Positions 27,256 through 33,332 of a stretch of 64,000 nt of DNA are shown piece by piece. The notes beneath the pieces are model-generated. The model made no database searches, had not been told where the DNA came from, and worked only from the letters and a program-made list of their open reading frames with translations. Position 1 is the first letter of the stretch. The number at the start of each line of letters is the position of its first letter. This DNA comes from Clostridiaceae bacterium (GTDB lineage: Bacteria; Bacillota; Clostridia; Lachnospirales; Lachnospiraceae): contig CAJSZV010000013.1 in NCBI GenBank assembly GCA_910574345.1, forward strand, positions 71,372 through 135,371, written 5' to 3'. Both the position numbers and the translations under genes were made by a program.

Positions 27256-28980
27256 ATGAAAATAAACAGAAACGTTATAGCGGGCTTTGCGGCGATTGCG
27301 GCGGCTGCAATAATTGGGGACACCTGGGCAGTATGGACGCAGGAGAAGCAGGCCGGCAATGAATATATGACCGCCAAATACAGCACGTTCCTGCGGGAGG
27401 ATTTTGATCAGGAAAAGGCGAAAACCTGGCAGTGGCTGCCGGGGGAGGAGGTCAATAAGCAGGTATGGGTTGAGAATAAGAGTACTATCCCGGTGGTGGT
27501 CAAGGTGACCATGGATCAGACCTGGACCCGCAACGGCCCTGTGATGGCATACATTCAGCCGGAAGATGGCAAGGAACCGGTGCTGACAGAGGTTATCAGC
27601 AAAGACCAGGTGCCTCCCATGATATTTGTCAATGATCAGGGGCAGAAGGAGTATGCGGCAATTCTGAACTTTAATATGGAGGACGTGTATCTTCTTAAGA
27701 GTGACTCAGACAGTATTTCGCGTGTCGGTGCCGGTATCGGCAACTGCTGGGGGCTTAAAGAGGTGTCGGACCCAAGTCAGGCACCCCAGGGCAGCTGGCT
27801 TATGCTGACGGACGATCCCTTGGAACCGGGTAATTTTACTTTCTATTATATGGGGCTTCTGCCGCCGGGGGAGAGCACGCCTTTGCTGCTGAAAAGTGTG
27901 CGCATTAATCCCAAGCTGGAGAACAGCATTCCTGAGAAACATATGTATTATGTTAAGGATGAGGAAGGAAAATATAAGCAGATTACTGTAGATACAGTCA
28001 ATTCCAAATACGGATATGATAACTGCCATTACAACCTTGGAATCTCCATGCAGACGGTTCAGTACACGAAAGATGCTGTGGAACATATTTTCCATACGAA
28101 GGACCCTGCGTCCTCGGATCCCATATCCCGCTACATAGCAGGCTATATAGCAGGCGAGGGCGTCTTTAAATCAGAAACATCCAAGAGGCTGTATTTTGAA
28201 GAGCGCAATGGTGTCATGACTTATGAGCCCTACCGGCAGCCGGGAACCCGGATTGAGGAAGGCAACTGGTTCATGAGCTTTACCAATATGGTTCCCGGCG
28301 GGGAATATTGGGATGAACTTCAGATTGAGAATCACAGTAAGAAAACTTACCGTCTGTTTATGCAGATCAGGCCAAGGGATCAGTCCTATGATGCGAGGCT
28401 GGATGAACTCTTAAAGATGATTGAGATGGAAGTATTTTATGGTGACCAGACCATTTACAAGGGCAATGCCACAGGATATCACGGACCAGACACCATAGGG
28501 GAGGATATGCAGGGAATTGTTCCTCTGGGAGCTTACCGGAAAGACAGCAAAAAGACGATTCGGGTGAAACTGGTTCTGGACCCCGATTTGGGATTAAATG
28601 ACGACGGAACCTACCGCTATGCGGATATTTTGACTAAGATTGACTGGTGGTTTGCTGTGGAAGAAGTACCGGAGGATCCGCCCCGCTATCCTGATGATCC
28701 CGGAAGTCCGGGTGATGATCCCGGAGATCCGACACCGCCGTCTTCCTGGATTCCGGATGAACCGGTTCCCACGGATAGTCGGACAATCATTGATGATGAA
28801 GGTGTTCCTCTGACCATCCTTCCTGACGGAGATGTTCCACTGGCGTTCATGGTTCCAAGAACGGGAGATGATTTCCCTATTATTCCGTTGGCTGTGACGG
28901 CAGCGGTGAGCATGGTTTTGATGACGGTGTTTGCAGTACTTGGCTTTGGAAAAAAGAAAAAGGTGGATAAAACTGAATGA
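27256..28980 (+). CDS. TasA-like protein with VPRTG cell-wall sorting signal
   Basis: 574 residues. The N terminus (IAGFAAIAAAAIIGDTWAVWTQ) and the core (TWQWLPGEEVNKQVWVENKSTIPVVVKVTMDQTW) place it with the four other TasA-like proteins, but it has a second beta-rich half and a Pro/Asp-rich stalk near 475-515. It ends in VPRTG (residues 533-537), a hydrophobic segment and GKKKKVDKTE, a sortase sorting signal. It is therefore the likely wall-linked base of the fibre, analogous in role to a pilus base subunit. Its stop overlaps the sortase start (ATGA). Confidence 0.88.
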   Translation: MKINRNVIAGFAAIAAAAIIGDTWAVWTQEKQAGNEYMTAKYSTFLREDFDQEKAKTWQWLPGEEVNKQVWVENKSTIPVVVKVTMDQTWTRNGPVMAYIQPEDGKEPVLTEVISKDQVPPMIFVNDQGQKEYAAILNFNMEDVYLLKSDSDSISRVGAGIGNCWGLKEVSDPSQAPQGSWLMLTDDPLEPGNFTFYYMGLLPPGESTPLLLKSVRINPKLENSIPEKHMYYVKDEEGKYKQITVDTVNSKYGYDNCHYNLGISMQTVQYTKDAVEHIFHTKDPASSDPISRYIAGYIAGEGVFKSETSKRLYFEERNGVMTYEPYRQPGTRIEEGNWFMSFTNMVPGGEYWDELQIENHSKKTYRLFMQIRPRDQSYDARLDELLKMIEMEVFYGDQTIYKGNATGYHGPDTIGEDMQGIVPLGAYRKDSKKTIRVKLVLDPDLGLNDDGTYRYADILTKIDWWFAVEEVPEDPPRYPDDPGSPGDDPGDPTPPSSWIPDEPVPTDSRTIIDDEGVPLTILPDGDVPLAFMVPRTGDDFPIIPLAVTAAVSMVLMTVFAVLGFGKKKKVDKTE

Positions 28981-29813
28981 GACGGATTTTTAGATGGCTG
29001 TTTGTCATAGCATTTGCGGCCTGTGCAGGTTCCATGGCTCTTTTGTGGAACTATTATCGTACCGGTCAGGAAGGCAGCCAGGAATACGGCAGCCTGCAGG
29101 AGACCTGGACAGTAAAAAAGCAGACCGCAGAAAATCCGAACGAGGAAAGCGCACAGGCGGATTGGCTCATTGATCCGCCTGTGCTTTTTGTGGATTTTGA
29201 CGGGCTGAGAGAAATCAACGAAGATATTGTGGCGTGGATTGATTTTCCCGGACAGGGTATCAGCTATCCCGTAGTCCAGGGGGACGACAACAGCCGCTAT
29301 CTGAAATACACATTTGAAGGACAGAGAAATTCCGCAGGGTGCGTGTTTGAGGATTACCGCAATGGGAAGCCTATGACAGACGGCAATACCATTTTCTACG
29401 GACATAACATGAAGAACGGTTCCATGTTCGGCTTCCTGAAACGGTATCTGGAGCAGGAGCATTACGAACAATATCCCTATTTTGATGTGTATACGCCGGA
29501 TGGCACCTACCGGTGTTTTATCAGGGCTTGCTGTCGTATCCCGGCAAAAGAGGCCAGCTATCCTACGGATTTCTCTGATTCCGGGGAGAAGGAGAAGTTT
29601 GTACAGGGGATGAAAGAGCAGGGGGAATATGAGATCGCAGACGAGACGGTTCCGGATGCGCCCCTTGTGATGCTGTCTACCTGTGTGGGAGGCGGCAATT
29701 ATCAGGACCGGTTTGCGGTGCTGGCGCAGGCGAGGAGGATACCAGAGCAGAATTTTAGATTTTATGGGAGGACAAGGGAATATAATCCTCCAAATGTTGA
29801 AAAAAGGCCTTAA
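28977..29813 (+). CDS. srtB: Class B sortase
   Basis: 278 residues with an N-terminal membrane anchor (about 5-25). The catalytic triad is complete: H143 in FYGHNM, C236 in LSTCVGG and R245 in DRFAVLAQ. The NEDIVAWIDFPGQGISYPVVQ opening and the FYGHN signature are those of class B sortases. It overlaps the VPRTG-bearing gene by four bases, so it probably attaches that protein to peptidoglycan. Class B sortases more often handle NPQTN-like or pilin signals, so VPRTG is a slightly unusual pairing. It ends the fibre operon. Confidence 0.9.
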   Translation: MRRIFRWLFVIAFAACAGSMALLWNYYRTGQEGSQEYGSLQETWTVKKQTAENPNEESAQADWLIDPPVLFVDFDGLREINEDIVAWIDFPGQGISYPVVQGDDNSRYLKYTFEGQRNSAGCVFEDYRNGKPMTDGNTIFYGHNMKNGSMFGFLKRYLEQEHYEQYPYFDVYTPDGTYRCFIRACCRIPAKEASYPTDFSDSGEKEKFVQGMKEQGEYEIADETVPDAPLVMLSTCVGGGNYQDRFAVLAQARRIPEQNFRFYGRTREYNPPNVEKRP

Positions 29814-29828
29814 CACTGGAAAAAATTG

Positions 29829-29857
29829 TTGACACGCCAGACAGTGTGTTATATAAT
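29829..29857 (+). promoter_or_regulatory. Consensus sigma-A promoter of rplM-rpsI
   Basis: TTGACA at 29829-29834 and TATAAT at 29852-29857, a perfect match with a 17-base spacer, immediately after the sortase gene. It would make rplM-rpsI independent of the upstream locus. Confidence 0.9.
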
Positions 29858-29864
29858 GTATAAC

Positions 29865-29971
29865 TGTGACGTTAGGCGAAAATGTCATGGCCAAAGCCCC
29901 GGAGATGACATTTTACGATATATGTTTTTTGGAAATGATTGAGATTAAGGAATATTACAGGAGGTTGACCA
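29865..29971 (+). promoter_or_regulatory. Structured leader of rplM (putative L13 leader)
   Basis: The 107-base leader contains a perfect ten-base-pair stem, AAAATGTCAT (29879-29888) with ATGACATTTT (29905-29914), closing a 16-base loop GGCCAAAGCCCCGGAG. Firmicutes have a known L13 leader family before rplM that allows autoregulation by L13. Assignment to that family is by position and shape, not by alignment. Confidence 0.6.
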
Positions 29972-30406
29972 ATGAAGAGTTTTATGGCTAGTCCAGCGAC
30001 AATTGAGAGAAAATGGTATGTAGTAGACGCTACCGGATATACATTAGGACGTTTGGCTTCAGAGGTGGCAAAGGTCTTAAGAGGAAAGAACAAACCGATC
30101 TATACTCCCCATATAGATTGCGGTGATTATGTAATTATCGTGAATGCAGATAAAGTGAAAGTAACCGGCAAGAAGCTGGATCAGAAGATTTACTATCACC
30201 ATTCCGAGTATGTGGGCGGTATGAAAGAGACCACTCTGCGTGAGATGATGGCTAAGAAGCCGGAGAAAGTGGTTAAGCTTGCAGTGAAAGGCATGCTTCC
30301 CAAGGGACTTTTAGGAAAAGATATGATCAAGAAACTTCACGTTTATGCCGGCCCGGAGCATGAGCAGGCAGCTCAGAAACCAGAAGTTTTAGAATTCAAG
30401 TTTTAA
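29972..30406 (+). CDS. rplM: 50S ribosomal protein L13
   Basis: The 144-residue L13, an early 50S assembly protein. It has the [35 protein letters not shown] start and the [24 protein letters not shown] signature. AGGAGGT precedes the ATG at 29972. It forms a two-gene operon with rpsI. Confidence 0.98.
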   Translation: MKSFMASPATIERKWYVVDATGYTLGRLASEVAKVLRGKNKPIYTPHIDCGDYVIIVNADKVKVTGKKLDQKIYYHHSEYVGGMKETTLREMMAKKPEKVVKLAVKGMLPKGLLGKDMIKKLHVYAGPEHEQAAQKPEVLEFKF

Positions 30407-30433
30407 TCGAAGGCGCGAAAGGAGGAAATTATA

Positions 30434-30829
30434 ATGGCTAACACAGCAAGATATTATGGAACAGGCAGAAGAAAAAAATCCATCGCCAGAGTATATCTGG
30501 TACCAGGTACCGGTAAGATCACCATCAATAAGAGAGATATTGATGAGTATCTTGGCCTGGAGACTTTGAAGGTAGTCGTTCGTCAGCCTCTTGTGGCAAC
30601 GGATAATGTAGATAAATTTGATGTATTGGTTAATGTACATGGCGGTGGTTTCACGGGACAGGCCGGAGCCATCAGACATGGTATCTCCCGTGCACTGCTT
30701 CAGGCAGACGCTGAATATCGTCCGATTCTGAAGAAGGCTGGTTTCTTAACCAGAGATCCGAGAATGAAAGAGAGAAAGAAGTACGGCCTCAAAGCGGCTC
30801 GTCGCGCTCCGCAGTTCAGCAAGAGATAG
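30434..30829 (+). CDS. rpsI: 30S ribosomal protein S9
   Basis: The 131-residue S9 begins [23 protein letters not shown] and ends [16 protein letters not shown], the C-terminal tail whose terminal Lys-Arg touches the P-site tRNA. AAAGGAGG lies upstream. A strong terminator follows. Confidence 0.98.
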   Translation: MANTARYYGTGRRKKSIARVYLVPGTGKITINKRDIDEYLGLETLKVVVRQPLVATDNVDKFDVLVNVHGGGFTGQAGAIRHGISRALLQADAEYRPILKKAGFLTRDPRMKERKKYGLKAARRAPQFSKR

Positions 30830-30860
30830 TCGGTCAGAACACAAGATTCCAAGAAAATTT

Positions 30861-30896
30861 ACTCCGCAGGTTTTCCTGCGGAGTTTTCCTTTTTGG
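30861..30896 (+). terminator. Intrinsic terminator after rpsI
   Basis: ACTCCGCAGG pairs perfectly with CCTGCGGAGT around a TTTT loop and is followed by TTTCCTTTTT. It separates rpsI from the convergent antiporter gene. Confidence 0.93.
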
Positions 30897-30918
30897 TTCA
30901 ACTTGTAAAGGGCATTTA

Positions 30919-31893
30919 TTATGGGCCTGTAAACCCGCAGGTAATAACCACATAGGAGGCATACACCATTAAAAGCAGCGCCCCCTGCCACCGCCGGAAC
31001 CTGGCAGTGATCAGAGCGGGAACCAAAGCAATGAAACCTACGATAAAGCAGGCCGGCAGATCAATTAATGCGGAGGCCGGCGAGATGGGCAGGGGTTTGC
31101 CGGATACTACATTGCAGAGAGGAAGAATCAGGGAAAGGTCCAGAATATTGGCTCCCAGGATATTGCCTACAGAGAGGGAGGACTGATTCTTAACAATAGC
31201 GGTAATGGTGGTTACCAGTTCAGGAAGGGATGTGCCGATAGCAACAATGGTGACGCCGATGATCCGTTCGGATACTCCCACAAGACGGGCCAATTCGCTG
31301 CCGTTATCCACCAGGAGATTGGCGCCGATTACAATGCCGACGGCTCCCAGAATAAATTTCAGCAGGTTGGTCGTGATTTCCTTTTTGTCGGGCCGTATGC
31401 GCTGAATTTTCGCTTTGGCCGGAATCTCTTCAGTCATGGAACGTCTGGCCGAGTTTATATTTTCAAAAATGAAAACCACGAATATGGCTAACAGTGCAAT
31501 GGAAAGAGGACGGGTAAGTTCTCCTTTAAAGCCTCCGATAACGATGATCAGGGCAGCCGCCATCATTAAGACGGATTTTGGGAGATAATCTCTTCTTCGT
31601 ATGGCAGCCGGCATGAAGATCAGGGAGATGGCCATAATAAGGCCGATGTTGGCGGTAACGCTGCCCACTGCATTGCCGATGGACATATCTACTTTTTCCT
31701 GAAGGGAGGCCATGAGAGATACCAGCATCTCAGGCATGGTGGTGGCCAGGCTGACGATGGTGGCGCCGATGATCAGTTTGGGAACACCGCTGACCTGGGC
31801 GATCCAGGACGCGGCGTCCACGAAAAAGTCGCCGCCTTTGACGATAAGAACGATACCAAGAAGGAACAAACATACAATAATAACCAGATTCAT
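30919..31893 (-). CDS. CaCA-family calcium/sodium-type cation antiporter
   Basis: 324 residues with ten hydrophobic segments in two homologous halves. Each half has the alpha-repeat: GATIVSLATTMPEMLVSL with GNAVGSVTANIGLIMA, and GVTIVAIGTSLPELVTTI with GNILGANILDLSLI. These carry the acidic ion-binding residues of the YrbG-like CaCA family. The start at 31893 is chosen because AAAGGATGAG lies upstream and the protein then starts at the first membrane helix; the longer frame to 32004 runs through the riboswitch expression region. The yybP-ykoY riboswitch upstream suggests that manganese is exported, not only calcium. Confidence 0.88.
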   Translation of the reverse strand: MNLVIIVCLFLLGIVLIVKGGDFFVDAASWIAQVSGVPKLIIGATIVSLATTMPEMLVSLMASLQEKVDMSIGNAVGSVTANIGLIMAISLIFMPAAIRRRDYLPKSVLMMAAALIIVIGGFKGELTRPLSIALLAIFVVFIFENINSARRSMTEEIPAKAKIQRIRPDKKEITTNLLKFILGAVGIVIGANLLVDNGSELARLVGVSERIIGVTIVAIGTSLPELVTTITAIVKNQSSLSVGNILGANILDLSLILPLCNVVSGKPLPISPASALIDLPACFIVGFIALVPALITARFRRWQGALLLMVYASYVVITCGFTGP

Positions 31894-31958
31894 ACATCTC
31901 ATCCTTTCGTATATGAAGTATAGTAAAATAGTTTCAAATACAAAAGAAAAGACCCAAA

Positions 31959-32115
31959 TATAACCAGACCGGTTATACATGGATCGAAAAAGACGGATGT
32001 ACAACCTTATGGCTATACATGAGTCTCGTTATTTAAGGCAAGCCAGACCAAAGGCCGGGATTGTTGACTTGTCACGCATCCTTGCAGGAATACGCTCACT
32101 ACTCCCTCACAGGTG
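31959..32115 (-). promoter_or_regulatory. yybP-ykoY (manganese) riboswitch with expression platform
   Basis: Read on the minus strand, GGGAGTAG (32099-32106) is followed by GCGTGACAAGTCAACA, then CCTTTGGTCTGGCTTGCC, and closes with AACGAGACTC (32021-32030). These are the conserved blocks of the yybP-ykoY aptamer, which senses Mn2+. Downstream on the minus strand, ATGTATAGCC and GGTTGTACAT form a ten-pair hairpin (31997-32020) followed by CCGTCTTTTT, a likely terminator whose 5' arm abuts the aptamer closing helix. A second stem, TATAACC with GGTTATA, lies at 31959-31977. The arrangement fits Mn2+-induced expression of the antiporter. Confidence 0.85.
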
Positions 32116-32134
32116 TTTTCAATTGTATAATGTC

Positions 32135-32163
32135 AATCTACCATAAAGAGGCCGGGGTGTCAA
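32135..32163 (-). promoter_or_regulatory. Promoter of the riboswitch-antiporter transcript
   Basis: On the minus strand TTGACA (32158-32163) and TAGATT (32135-32140) are spaced by 17 bases, just upstream of the aptamer. Confidence 0.6.
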
Positions 32164-32311
32164 CCTTATGAAGGAACATTAACGAAAATTTTATGTATGG
32201 TCATATAGAAAAGCACTTTACAAACCGCAATAACATATACTATATTTTTATTTGGAGAAAAAACAAGCTGTGGAAATAATATAAATAAAGAGAAAAGGAG
32301 ACAGGGAGACT
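32164..32311. other. Intergenic region upstream of ddh
   Basis: AT-rich. A weak promoter for ddh can be drawn: TTTACA at 32217-32222 and TATATT at 32241-32246, with an 18-base spacer. Nothing else is recognised. Confidence 0.4.
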
Positions 32312-33298
32312 ATGGCAATCAGAATCGGAATATTGGGATACGGTAATCTGGGGAGAGGGGTGGAATGTGCCGTTAAGCACAATCCCGATATGGAACTTGC
32401 GGCAGTATTTACCAGGCGGAATCCGGAACAAGTACATATTTTGACAGAGGGTGTTCCTGTTTATCCGGCAGATGAGGCACCGGATAAACAGGATCAGATT
32501 GATGTACTGATTCTGTGCGGAGGCAGCGCTACGGATCTGCCTGTGCAGACGCCGGAATATGTCAGATACTTTAATGTGGTGGACAGTTTTGATACCCACG
32601 CCAAGATACCGGAGCACTTTGACGCTGTGGATAAGGCGGCAAAGGAAAACGCTCATGTGGGGCTGATAAGTGTGGGCTGGGATCCGGGCATGTTCTCTCT
32701 GAGCCGTATGTATGCAGGCGCAGTGCTGCCGGGAGGACATGATTATACATTCTGGGGCAAGGGTGTAAGCCAGGGACATTCGGATGCTGTCAGAAGAATC
32801 CGGGGAGTGAAGGATGCAAGGCAATATACGGTGCCTGTGGAACAGGCTTTGGAGGCAGTGAGAAGCGGTAAGAACCCGGAATTGACAACCAGACAGAAAC
32901 ATACGAGAGAATGCTTTGTGGTCCCAGAGGAAGGAGCAGATCTGAAGAGAATTGAAAATGAAATCGTGACCATGCCGAATTATTTTGCAGATTATGACAC
33001 TACCGTTCATTTTATCAGTGAAGAGGAACTGCACAGAGACCATGGAGGAATTCCTCATGGCGGTTTTGTGATCCGTACAGGGAAGACAGGATGGAATAAC
33101 GAGAACAGCCATATCGTGGAGTACAGCCTGAAACTGGACTCCAATCCGGAATTCACGGCCTCTGTGATTGCTGCTTATGCGCGGGCTGCATATCGTCTTA
33201 ACAAGGAGGGGCACACAGGCTGCAAGACGGTATTTGACATTGCTCCGGCATATTTAAGCTCTCTCAGCGGCGAAGAGCTAAGAAAGAATTTGCTGTAG
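32312..33298 (+). CDS. ddh: meso-Diaminopimelate D-dehydrogenase
   Basis: 328 residues. It makes meso-2,6-diaminopimelate from tetrahydrodipicolinate in one NADPH-dependent step, the short branch of lysine and peptidoglycan-precursor synthesis. The Rossmann motif is GILGYGNLGRG (residues 6-16). The substrate-site stretch GLISVGWDPGMFSL and the WGKGVSQGHSDAVRRI segment are family signatures. AAAGGAGA precedes the ATG. It stands alone between the riboswitch region and the GTPase gene. Confidence 0.95.
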   Translation: MAIRIGILGYGNLGRGVECAVKHNPDMELAAVFTRRNPEQVHILTEGVPVYPADEAPDKQDQIDVLILCGGSATDLPVQTPEYVRYFNVVDSFDTHAKIPEHFDAVDKAAKENAHVGLISVGWDPGMFSLSRMYAGAVLPGGHDYTFWGKGVSQGHSDAVRRIRGVKDARQYTVPVEQALEAVRSGKNPELTTRQKHTRECFVVPEEGADLKRIENEIVTMPNYFADYDTTVHFISEEELHRDHGGIPHGGFVIRTGKTGWNNENSHIVEYSLKLDSNPEFTASVIAAYARAAYRLNKEGHTGCKTVFDIAPAYLSSLSGEELRKNLL

Positions 33299-33332
33299 GG
33301 AAAAGCCGAAAGACGGAAGGCAGCAGTGTAAT

